Assembly (NCBI GenBank): GCA_050248955.1
Contig: JBFWRK010000013.1
Span: 86,429 to 150,428, forward strand
Length of the DNA: 64,000 nucleotides
Direction of reading: 5' to 3'
Source: JBFWRK01 sp050248955
GTDB lineage: Bacteria > Actinomycetota > Acidimicrobiia > Acidimicrobiales > Ilumatobacteraceae
In this document: positions 57,809 through 64,000 of the stretch, one piece after another
Layout of the letters: each line of letters starts with the position of its first letter
Position numbering within the stretch: the first letter of the stretch is position 1
The notes under the pieces: model-generated
Databases searched by the model: none
Told to the model about the DNA's origin: nothing
What the model saw: only the letters and a program-made list of their open reading frames with translations
Program-made: the position numbers and the translations under genes

Positions 57809-59245
57809 TCAGACGCCGAGGGCCAATCCCACGGTGCGGGGGTCGGCCGCCGCGACCGCGGCCTGACCGGGCAACGGCAGCCGGACGACCTGCTGCGCCG
57901 ACTTGCAGCCCCAGCGCGACACCGATGTCATGCGCGGTGCCGCGTCGCGCAGGCCGTCGATCTCCGTGGGATCGAAGCCACCCTCGATGCGGACGCCGTC
58001 GTCGTCGGGCAGCCACTCCCAGAGCGGTGACGTGACGAGCAGCCCGGGCTCACTGCACCCGGCGACGACCCGTTGGAGCATCTGCGCGTTCCACGGCATC
58101 TGGTTCGCACCGCCCGGCGTCGCGCCGAGCAGGCGTGGCGCTCCGGTCTCGTCGGCCAACGCCCAGGCGTGCAACGTGGTGGCCGGCCGGCGACCGGCCT
58201 CGGGGAAGTTCGGGTGGCCGGGCTCTGGCGTGAACCCTCGGCCGGCTCGGTTCGCGAGCACGAGGTCGTACTCCGGTACGACGATGCCGCTGCCGAACCT
58301 GGGGAACGAGTTCGAGTGGACGACGACGACGGCATTGCCCTCCTCGTCGACCGCGCTCACCATCGACGTGCCGCTCGGATCGGCGAGCGAGCTGCGGCGA
58401 GCGGCGATCGCCTGCATCACGCGCCGGTACAGGTCTGCCGGCGTGTCTCCCGCGGTTGCCGTAGCCATCGCGTCGAGCAGCGACGGGCCGTGCGTCGGCG
58501 CCGGCGTCGCCCACGCAACGAACGGCCCCACCGTGCCGGTCGCGCAGGGCACCCACTCGGCTCGGGCCGCGGCGAAGTCGCTCTCCTCCAGCACGCCGCC
58601 ACGCGCACGCACGGCGCGGACGATTGCTTCGCCCACCGGCCCTGCTAGGAACCCCTCGCGCCGTGTGACGAGCTCACCGAGCGCCGCCGCGAGACCGGGT
58701 AGGCGGACGATCGCGCCCGGCGCGAAGGGGCTGCCGTCCGGGAAGTAGACGGTGCCGTCCGGGTTCATCTCCGCGACGAGCGCGGCCGACTGCTCGCTGA
58801 GCCGGGTGCAGACGGTCGCCCACGGGAAGCCGTCGCGTGCCAGACCGATCGCCGGTGCGGCGAGCCGCTCGAACGGCAGGCGGCCGAGCGCGGCGAGCGC
58901 GAGGTACCCCGCCGGCGCGGCAGGGGGACCGACCGAGAGCGGACCGACCTCGCGCCACGCGCCGCTCCGCGCCACAGCGCCGAGCCCGGCCGGCGCGCCA
59001 CCGATCGCGAGCAGCGCGTCGGGCTCGCGCGAGCCCGCCGAGAGCCGGATCGCGACGAGATCGCCGCCGAGCCCGCACTTCGGCGGCATGAGGACCGTCT
59101 CCGCGAGCGCCGCGGTCACCGCGGCGTCGAACGCGTTGCCGCCGGCTCGCAGCGCCTCTGCGCCGAGCGCCGCTGCGATCGGTGCCGCTGCCGCGACCAC
59201 CCCCCGCGCGCCGCGACCCGTGCACTGCTCCGCCATCACGTTCAC
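57809..59245 (-). CDS. gamma-glutamyltransferase-family Ntn hydrolase
   Basis: 478 residues from GTG 59245, which overlaps the upstream stop by four bases. GGNAFDAAVTAALAETVLMPPKCGLGGDLVAI is the GGT N-terminal motif. The self-processing site is SGTSMVSAVDEEGNAV, nucleophile T293, expected cut after G292. GRRPATTLHAW and GATPGGANQMPWNAQMLQ follow. No signal peptide, so it is cytosolic, unlike glutathione GGTs; similar to cytosolic oxamate/amide hydrolases such as HpxW. It cleaves an amide or gamma-glutamyl bond of unknown substrate. Confidence 0.82.
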   Translation of the reverse strand: MNVMAEQCTGRGARGVVAAAAPIAAALGAEALRAGGNAFDAAVTAALAETVLMPPKCGLGGDLVAIRLSAGSREPDALLAIGGAPAGLGAVARSGAWREVGPLSVGPPAAPAGYLALAALGRLPFERLAAPAIGLARDGFPWATVCTRLSEQSAALVAEMNPDGTVYFPDGSPFAPGAIVRLPGLAAALGELVTRREGFLAGPVGEAIVRAVRARGGVLEESDFAAARAEWVPCATGTVGPFVAWATPAPTHGPSLLDAMATATAGDTPADLYRRVMQAIAARRSSLADPSGTSMVSAVDEEGNAVVVVHSNSFPRFGSGIVVPEYDLVLANRAGRGFTPEPGHPNFPEAGRRPATTLHAWALADETGAPRLLGATPGGANQMPWNAQMLQRVVAGCSEPGLLVTSPLWEWLPDDDGVRIEGGFDPTEIDGLRDAAPRMTSVSRWGCKSAQQVVRLPLPGQAAVAAADPRTVGLALGV

Positions 59246-59721
59246 GTGAGTCTCGCGCCGTGGCTGGTCTGCGGGACACCGAGGCCGAGCGAGAAGTGGG
59301 TGTGCGTGCCGATCCACGGAGCGCCGGTCGCGCTGCGCTGCAGCACGATCGTCGCCCGTCCGGGTCGGTCGAAGCGAGCACCGTCCGCGTGGATGCCGGT
59401 CGACGACCACCCGACGATCGCGACCGCCTGCAGGCGATCGGGCGACACCTGCGCTTCGAGCTCGCCGACCTCGAAGCGGAAGTCCTCGATGGTCGGCCAC
59501 ACCCGGCTCCACTGCTCGTCGAAGAGGCGGTCGATCCCGACCACGACATCCGCCCGCGTGCCGAACGCGACCACGTCGGCGACGAACCGGCGCCTGGCGG
59601 CGACGAGCTCGAGCGCCGCCACCTCGGCACCCCAGTCGCTGACCCAGCGCCGGACGCTCTCGAGGTCGTCGGGGTGGGTGGTGGAGGAATCTCGTCGAAG
59701 GGCTTGCGCATCCACTCGCAT
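59242..59721 (-). CDS. NTF2/SnoaL-like protein
   Basis: 159 residues. Helical start (DDLESVRRWVSDWGAEVAALELV) then the cone-shaped NTF2 fold (FVADVVAFGTRADVVVGIDRLFDEQWSRVWPTIEDFRFEV; GWIGTHTHFSLGLG-type end). SnoaL_3-like. Small NTF2-fold proteins coupled to GGT-type hydrolases are seen in the hpx purine-ureide clusters (HpxZ), though this one is closer to SnoaL_3. Upstream of it lies TTGTATAC. Function not assignable; binding protein, isomerase or hydrolase partner. Confidence 0.7.
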   Translation of the reverse strand: MRVDAQALRRDSSTTHPDDLESVRRWVSDWGAEVAALELVAARRRFVADVVAFGTRADVVVGIDRLFDEQWSRVWPTIEDFRFEVGELEAQVSPDRLQAVAIVGWSSTGIHADGARFDRPGRATIVLQRSATGAPWIGTHTHFSLGLGVPQTSHGARLT

Positions 59722-59723
59722 CA

Positions 59724-59731
59724 GTATACAA
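59724..59731. promoter_or_regulatory. candidate operator TTGTATAC, copy 2 (inverted)
   Basis: GTATACAA, reverse complement of the 56276 site, in the 68-base space between the NTF2-like ATG (59721) and the diiron protein ATG (59790). Being AT-rich in a GC-rich genome and shared by two divergent catabolic promoters, it looks like a common operator. Confidence 0.5.
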
Positions 59732-59789
59732 AATACGCAAGCCCTGCGAGGAACGTGGGGCTCTCCTCACGACACGAAAGGGGCCTCCC

Positions 59790-60518
59790 ATGGGCGAGTT
59801 GCTCCCCCAGGACGAGTTCCGCACAGCTCTCGAAGACGCGATCAAGGGTCGTGAGGCGAAGAATGCCTCCTTCTCGCAGGCCTGGGCGAACGGTGAGCTG
59901 GAGCGCCACCACTTCGCGCGCTGGGCCGAGAACCACTATCACTACGTCGGTCCGTTCGCCGACTACCTCGGCTACATCTACGCGAACACGCCGCACACGG
60001 CCGTCGACGCGAAGGACTTCCTCCTCCAGAACATGTACGAGGAGGAGCTGTCCGACGTCCGCCACACCGATCTGCTGATCCGCTTCGCCGAGGCCTGCGG
60101 CACGACGCGCGAGCGCGTCATGGACATCGACAACGCGACCGCGGTGACCCGCGGCCTGCAGGGCTGGTGCTACGCGATCGCGATGCGTGAGCACTTCGCC
60201 GTCGCCACCGCGGCGCTCGTCGTCGGGCTCGAGTCGCAGGTGCCCTCGATCTACCGCCGGCAGTACCCGGTGCTCCTCGAGAAGTACGGCTTCACCGAGG
60301 ACGAGGCCGAGTTCTTCGATCTCCACATCACCTCCGACGAGGTGCACGGCGAGCGCGGCTACCAGATCGTGCTCGAGAACGCGACGACGCCAGAGCTGCA
60401 GCAGCGCTGCCTCCAGCTCGTCCGCCACGGTGCCGAGGCGCGCTTCTCCTACACGAAGGCGCTCTACGACACCTATGTGCGGCCCGACCTGTCGACGAAC
60501 GATCTCATTTCGGCCTGA
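59790..60518 (+). CDS. haem-oxygenase-like diiron oxidase (TenA/PqqC superfamily)
   Basis: 242 residues, all-helical. Putative iron ligands are in NHYHY (48-52), EEELSDVRH (84-92), LESQVPSIY (147-155) and FFDLHITSDEVHGERG (175-190), resembling the Glu/His pattern of haem-oxygenase-like diiron oxygenases (HDOs) rather than thiaminase TenA. HDOs oxidise, cleave or rearrange amines and amino acids with O2. GAAAGGGG precedes the ATG. It is followed by two electron-transfer proteins, matching a need for electrons. Confidence 0.75.
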   Translation: MGELLPQDEFRTALEDAIKGREAKNASFSQAWANGELERHHFARWAENHYHYVGPFADYLGYIYANTPHTAVDAKDFLLQNMYEEELSDVRHTDLLIRFAEACGTTRERVMDIDNATAVTRGLQGWCYAIAMREHFAVATAALVVGLESQVPSIYRRQYPVLLEKYGFTEDEAEFFDLHITSDEVHGERGYQIVLENATTPELQQRCLQLVRHGAEARFSYTKALYDTYVRPDLSTNDLISA

Positions 60519-60532
60519 TCGGACCCGGTCAT

Positions 60533-60560
60533 CCCGTCCCGGCAACGGCGCCGGGGCGGG
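60533..60560 (+). terminator. hairpin between diiron gene and ferredoxin
   Basis: CCCGTCCCGGC (60533-60543), loop AACGGC, GCCGGGGCGGG (60550-60560), one G-T pair. No T-run, so probably an attenuator or mRNA stabiliser within the operon, but a terminator is possible. Confidence 0.5.
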
Positions 60561-60579
60561 AACGACCCTTCTTCGGCCT

Positions 60580-60939
60580 ATGGCAACGATCCAGTTCCTC
60601 ACGAACGGTCGGCAGGTGGAGTTCGACCCCGCCGACGACGTCAACCTCCTCCGGGTCGCCATCCGCAACGAGTGCGGCCTGCCCTATCGATGCGCGAGCG
60701 GCAACTGCGGTACCGACCGCGTGAAGGTCGAAGCCGGCGCGGAGAACCTGAGCACGATGCGCAAGCGGGAGCGGGAGCTCCTCGGCCCCGAGCTCGTCGC
60801 CGCCGGCTACCGGCTCGCGTGCCAGACGTACTGCGAGGGTGACGTCTCGATCTCGTGGGATCCGGAGCAGAAGGCGCTGGTCGGTCGAGCAGCGGACCTG
60901 TTGAAGGCGAAGTGGTTGGCGGAGGAGGACTCGGCGTGA
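60580..60939 (+). CDS. [2Fe-2S] ferredoxin, third Cys position is Asp
   Basis: 119 residues. ECGLPYRCASGNCGTD then LACQTYCEGDV: plant-type ferredoxin fold. C38 and C43 match Cys1 and Cys2, D46 stands at Cys3 (normally C-x4-C-x2-C), C81 is Cys4, and C32 and C85 are extra cysteines that might replace the missing ligand. It would shuttle electrons to the diiron or Rieske protein. The stop overlaps the Rieske GTG by four bases. Confidence 0.82.
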   Translation: MATIQFLTNGRQVEFDPADDVNLLRVAIRNECGLPYRCASGNCGTDRVKVEAGAENLSTMRKRERELLGPELVAAGYRLACQTYCEGDVSISWDPEQKALVGRAADLLKAKWLAEEDSA

Positions 60940-61367
60940 CGATGATCGAGGTCGGGCCCGTCGCTGACGTGGTCAAGCGCAGGAAGTCGCTCGTCAGCCA
61001 CGAGGGTCGCGACATCCTCGTGATCGCGAGCGGCGAGTCGTTCCACGCGTTCGACAACATCTGCGTGCACCGCCAGCGAGAGCTCTTCAAGGGCGTCGTG
61101 CTGAACGGGAAGATCGTCTGCCCCGGACACCAGTGGGCGTTCGATCTCCGCACGGGCTACGAAGCGGTCAAGGAAGAGTGCCAACCGATCTACGACACCG
61201 TCGTGCAGGACGGCGTCGTGTTCGTCGACGCAGCCAGTCGACGCACCCACCTCGCACCGCCCTGCGCCCCGGCAGCGATCGCCGAGGCCGTGTCGGCCGT
61301 CGAGCCCGTGTCGGCCGTCGAGCGCGTCGAGCCCGTCGAGACATCTGACTCCGGCTCGCACGCCTGA
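60936..61367 (+). CDS. Rieske-type ferredoxin
   Basis: 143 residues from GTG 60936. Cluster motif CVH (C43, H45) and CPGH (C62, H65) with the Pro loop; HQWAFDLRTG is typical of dioxygenase ferredoxins. A low-complexity tail with AVEPVSAVERVEPVE repeats follows. No large oxygenase subunit is near, so the diiron protein is the only obvious oxygen-activating partner. Confidence 0.88.
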   Translation: MTMIEVGPVADVVKRRKSLVSHEGRDILVIASGESFHAFDNICVHRQRELFKGVVLNGKIVCPGHQWAFDLRTGYEAVKEECQPIYDTVVQDGVVFVDAASRRTHLAPPCAPAAIAEAVSAVEPVSAVERVEPVETSDSGSHA

Positions 61368-61465
61368 CCGCGACGTCGGTCGTGGTGACGGCGGATCGTC
61401 CGACGGTCGATCGCAGCTGACTGCGACGCGCTCGTCGACGACCGCTGGTCAATACTGTCTGGCTG

Positions 61466-63595
61466 ATGGCGATCGACCTCTCGGGCTCGTGGCGGGCGGC
61501 GATCGCGGATGACGAGCTGCGCCGCGACGGCGTCGGGCTCGGGTTCGACGACGACGGCTGGGAACCGGTCGAGGTGCCGGGCCACTGGCGGTCGGTCCCC
61601 GCGTTCGCCGACGCCGACGGACCACTGATCTACCGGACGCACTTCGAGCTCGACCCGGCACCCGGCACCCGGCACTGGGTCACGTTCGACGGCGTCTTCT
61701 ACCAAGCCGACGTGTGGATGGACGGCGCCTACCTCGGCGACCCGGAGGGGTACTTCTTCCCCCACAGCTACGACATCTCCTTGCTCGCCGGCCTGGGCCG
61801 GGAACACGTGCTCGCGGTCGAGGTGAGCTGCGCGCCGCAGCGCGACAAGCGGGCGAAGCGCAACCTGACGGGCGTGTTCCAGCACTCGGACAGCCTCGAC
61901 CCGGAATGGAACCCCGGCGGGATCTGGCGGCCCGTGCGCATCGAGACGACGGGGCCCGTGCGGATCGAGACGATGCGCGTCCTCGCCCGCGACGTGAACG
62001 AGGCGCGCGCCCACGTGGTCGTGCGGGCAACGCTCGCGAGCGACGTCGCCCGCCGGGTCCGGGTGCGCACGCTCGTCGACGGTCAGCTCGTCGCTTCGCA
62101 GGAGCGCTCCCTGGCGCGGGGCGCGAACGCCGTCGAGTGGAACGTCGACGTCGAGAACCCGCGCATCTGGTGGCCGTGGTCCCTGGGGGAGCAGCCGCTC
62201 ACCGACGTCACGGTCGAGGTCGTGGTCCCCGGCGCCGGCCCGAGCGACAGTCGCCGCGTCCGCACCGGCCTCAGGGAGATCGCGCTGAACGACTGGATCA
62301 TGTCGGTCAACGGCGAGCGCCTGTTCCTCAAGGGGGCGAACATCGGTCCCACCAGACGGGCGCTCGCCGAGGCCACGCCTGACGATCTGCGCCGCGACGT
62401 CGCGCTCGCCCGCGACGCCGGGCTCGACCTGCTGCGCGTCCAGGCCCACGTCAGCCGGCCGGAGCTCTACGAGGCGGCCGACGAGCTCGGCATGCTGATC
62501 TGGCAGGACCTGCCGCTCCAGTGGGGGTACGCCCGCTCCGTCCGCCGCCAGGCGGTCCGCCAGACCAACGAAGCGGTGAACCGGCTCGGCCACCATCCGT
62601 CGATCGCCGTCTGGTGCGGGCACAACGAGCCGCTCACGCTCCCGATCGAGCCGGGCGTCGAGATCGACCTGCGTCGGTTGCGAGTGCTCTTCGCCGCCGG
62701 GCAGCAGCTGCCGACGTGGAATCGCACGATCCTCGATCGCTGGATCAAGCGGGCCTTCGAACAGGCCGACGAGACGCGACCGGTGATCGCCCACTCCGGC
62801 GTGATGCCACACCTGCCGCAGTTGAACGGCACGGACAGCCACCTGTCCTTCGGGTGGTACCACGGGCACGAACGGGATCTCCCGGGGTTCGCCGCCGCAG
62901 TGCCGCGCATGGTCCGCTTCGTGAGCGCGTTCGGCGCACAGGCAGTGCCCGAGACCGCCGACTTCATGGAACCGGGGCTGTGGCCCTCACTCCCGTGGGA
63001 CCGTCTCGAGCGGCATCATGCGCTGCAGAAGCACATGTTCGACGAGCGCGTGCCGCCCGGCCGGTACGCCTCGTTCGACGCGTGGCGCGCCGCGACGCAG
63101 GCCTACCAGGCGACGGTGCTGCGGCACCACATCGAGACGTTGCGGCGGCTGAAGTACCGGCCGACGGGTGGGTTCTGCTTCTCGCTGCTCGCCGACGCGC
63201 AACCGGCCGTGTCGTGGAGCGTGCTCGACCACGACCGGGTCCCGAAGCTCGGGTTCGCCGCGGTGGTCGATGCCTGTCGACCCGTGATCGTGGTCGCCGA
63301 TCGTCTCCCGGCAACGATCTTGCCGGGCTCCGCGATCGCACTCGACCTCCACGTCGTCAACGACCTCCACCACGCGCTCGACGGCGCCGCGCTCACGGCG
63401 GAGCTGCGCTGGCGGGGCGGCTCCCACGAGTGGCGTTTCGGTGGTGACGTGCCGCCGGACGACTGCGTGCGCGTCGGCATGGTCCGGTTCATCGCCCCGG
63501 ACGTTCCCGGCCGCATCGAGCTCGACCTGACCCTCGACGCCGGCACCGTCGCCGCCACGAACCGCTACCTCGCCGAGATCGTGCGCCCCGAGTGA
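61466..63595 (+). CDS. GH2 (beta-mannosidase-like) protein lacking nucleophile
   Basis: 709 residues. Sugar-binding jelly roll (1-165, GSWRAAIADDELRRDGVGL ... NPGGIWRPVRIE), Ig-like domain (about 168-265), and TIM barrel with VNGERLFLKGANIGPTRR, DAGLDLLRVQAHVSRPELYEAADELGMLIWQDLPLQWGY and the acid/base motif WCGHNEP (E388). The nucleophile motif SE(F/Y)G reads SAFG (A488), so retaining hydrolysis is doubtful. No signal peptide, cytosolic. Single-gene unit or loosely linked to the Rieske operon 98 bases upstream. Confidence 0.8.
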   Translation: MAIDLSGSWRAAIADDELRRDGVGLGFDDDGWEPVEVPGHWRSVPAFADADGPLIYRTHFELDPAPGTRHWVTFDGVFYQADVWMDGAYLGDPEGYFFPHSYDISLLAGLGREHVLAVEVSCAPQRDKRAKRNLTGVFQHSDSLDPEWNPGGIWRPVRIETTGPVRIETMRVLARDVNEARAHVVVRATLASDVARRVRVRTLVDGQLVASQERSLARGANAVEWNVDVENPRIWWPWSLGEQPLTDVTVEVVVPGAGPSDSRRVRTGLREIALNDWIMSVNGERLFLKGANIGPTRRALAEATPDDLRRDVALARDAGLDLLRVQAHVSRPELYEAADELGMLIWQDLPLQWGYARSVRRQAVRQTNEAVNRLGHHPSIAVWCGHNEPLTLPIEPGVEIDLRRLRVLFAAGQQLPTWNRTILDRWIKRAFEQADETRPVIAHSGVMPHLPQLNGTDSHLSFGWYHGHERDLPGFAAAVPRMVRFVSAFGAQAVPETADFMEPGLWPSLPWDRLERHHALQKHMFDERVPPGRYASFDAWRAATQAYQATVLRHHIETLRRLKYRPTGGFCFSLLADAQPAVSWSVLDHDRVPKLGFAAVVDACRPVIVVADRLPATILPGSAIALDLHVVNDLHHALDGAALTAELRWRGGSHEWRFGGDVPPDDCVRVGMVRFIAPDVPGRIELDLTLDAGTVAATNRYLAEIVRPE

Positions 63596-63601
63596 ACCGC
63601 G

Positions 63602-63624
63602 CGGGCCCGGAGGTGTCCGGCCCG
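63602..63624. terminator. hairpin after GH2 gene
   Basis: CGGGCCCGGA (63602-63611), loop GGTG, TCCGGCCCG (63616-63624) with one bulged C, six bases after the GH2 stop. Confidence 0.65.
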
Positions 63625-63697
63625 AATTGCCCGCCAGAGCGCCCAAGCACTCACGTTCCGTGGCGCGACGTGACGCTCCGTGTAGGTCGCTCGTCCC

Positions 63698-63719
63698 GTT
63701 CTGCCCCCGTTCACCAGTC
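63698..63719 (+). promoter_or_regulatory. PHO box upstream of the IS-interrupted secreted protein gene
   Basis: Two units GTTCTGCCCCC (63698) and GTTCACCAGTC (63709), exactly 11 apart. TACGTT (63738-63743) is the -10, the same hexamer as at pstS and the NUDIX gene. It drives the ATG at 63780. Confidence 0.68.
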
Positions 63720-63779
63720 CGCGCGAACACGTCTCGCTACGTTCATCCGACAGTCACCAACTGAAGGGATGGGGAAGAC

Positions 63780-63917
63780 ATGCGGCGGATCAAGGCGACA
63801 GCAGGACGAGTGGTGCTCACCACGTGTGCACTGGCAGCAGTGGGGATCGGCGTGGCGACGCCGGCATCGGCGGTTGTCAATGGCCAGGTTTGTGTCCTCG
63901 CGTGTGGCCATCGGTAG
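63780..63917 (+). pseudogene. secreted protein gene cut after the signal peptide by an IS end
   Basis: MRRIKATAGRVVLTTCALAA... is a classic Sec signal with ATPASA cleavage site (about residue 31), followed by only 14 residues and a TAG. From 63875 the sequence switches to GGCCA-repeat DNA resembling an IS21-type terminus. The promoter carries a PHO box, so the lost protein was probably a phosphate-starvation secreted enzyme; the rest of the gene would lie beyond the IS, off the window. Confidence 0.7.
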
Positions 63918-64000
63918 TCCTTGCTGGTGGCCAACGAAAGTCCTCGCGTCGTTAGGCGTTGCCTCCTGCGGTTCGGTGGGTGAGCCGGTAGCTGTCACCG
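63875..64000. mobile_element. left end of an IS21-type insertion sequence (partial)
   Basis: The sequence from TGTCAATGGCCA (63875) has TGGCCA at 63881, 63905 and 63928, spaced 24 and 23 bases. IS21-family elements begin TGT and carry multiple 20-25-base terminal repeats with GTGGCCA. It coincides with the abrupt end of a signal peptide coding frame. The transposase genes (istA/istB) would be outside the window. Confidence 0.6.

Overview
The window is high-GC (roughly 70 %) DNA from an actinobacterium. It has two WhiB-type Fe-S regulators, a SenX3/RegX3-type phosphate two-component system fused to a pst-phoU operon, many GTG starts, several apparently leaderless promoters and FtsH, TatA and RNB-type genes of actinobacterial flavour. 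The lack of mycobacterial or streptomycete gene order makes a deep-branching class such as Acidimicrobiia my best guess; that placement is inference. No rRNA or tRNA gene was seen.

Layout. (1) 0-9.4 kb: a 5'-truncated GNAT remnant, a low-complexity protein, a divergent FtsH-like membrane AAA protease, a thioesterase / methyltransferase / nitroreductase operon on the minus strand, and a GT-C membrane protein / thioesterase / PQQ-type dehydrogenase lipoprotein operon on the plus strand. (2) 9.4-19.3 kb: a secreted protein with an apparent frameshift in its signal peptide, then an operon moaE - small membrane protein - mreB - enoyl-CoA hydratase - RNB ribonuclease, in which mreB appears to start at CTG. 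Next come a degenerate HtrA-like PDZ protein, an epimerase, a DUF2342 protein without its zinc motif, and an MFS carrier. (3) 19.3-36.6 kb: a phosphate/polyphosphate island with pstSCAB-phoU-senX3-regX3, an HD hydrolase, a non-canonical pyruvate-kinase-like protein, a NUDIX hydrolase, a CYTH protein, a CHAD protein overlapping an orphan ParA ATPase, a Tat-exported PhoX-type phosphatase, and polyphosphate kinase. PHO boxes (11-bp-period GTTCA-type direct repeats) lie before pstS, the pyruvate-kinase-like gene, the NUDIX gene and phoX. A fifth lies before the secreted protein gene cut by an insertion sequence at the right end of the window. (4) 36.8-43.2 kb: two whiB genes, tatA, a VWA protein and its AAA+ (MoxR/Mg-chelatase-like) partner, a class III nucleotide cyclase, and a GH1-like pseudoenzyme. 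(5) 43.3-63.6 kb: a catabolic/transport region with two FCD-type GntR regulators, a FAD amino-acid-oxidase-like enzyme, a dipeptide ABC transporter with a TSUP exporter, an SDR, an aldehyde dehydrogenase, a DUF336 protein, an ornithine-cyclodeaminase-like enzyme, an MFS carrier, a gamma-glutamyltransferase-family Ntn hydrolase with an NTF2-like partner, and an operon of a haem-oxygenase-like diiron protein with a [2Fe-2S] ferredoxin and a Rieske ferredoxin. A GH2 protein lacking its nucleophile follows. Two divergent promoters here share the 8-mer TTGTATAC. (6) 63.8 kb-end: a signal peptide interrupted by what looks like an IS21-type terminus.

How it works together: phosphate limitation sensed through Pst/PhoU/SenX3 should activate RegX3, which by the boxes seen here would switch on high-affinity uptake, extracellular phosphatase and two cytosolic phosphate-metabolism genes. 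CHAD, CYTH, ParA and Ppk1 would make, bind, hydrolyse and perhaps position polyphosphate granules. The right-hand third looks like uptake and oxidative breakdown of an amino-acid- or amide-like nitrogen compound, substrate unknown. Short intergenic repeats with a 29-bp period and GAGC(A/G)GAGA(A/T)CC cores sit between convergent genes and may be terminators or REP-like elements.
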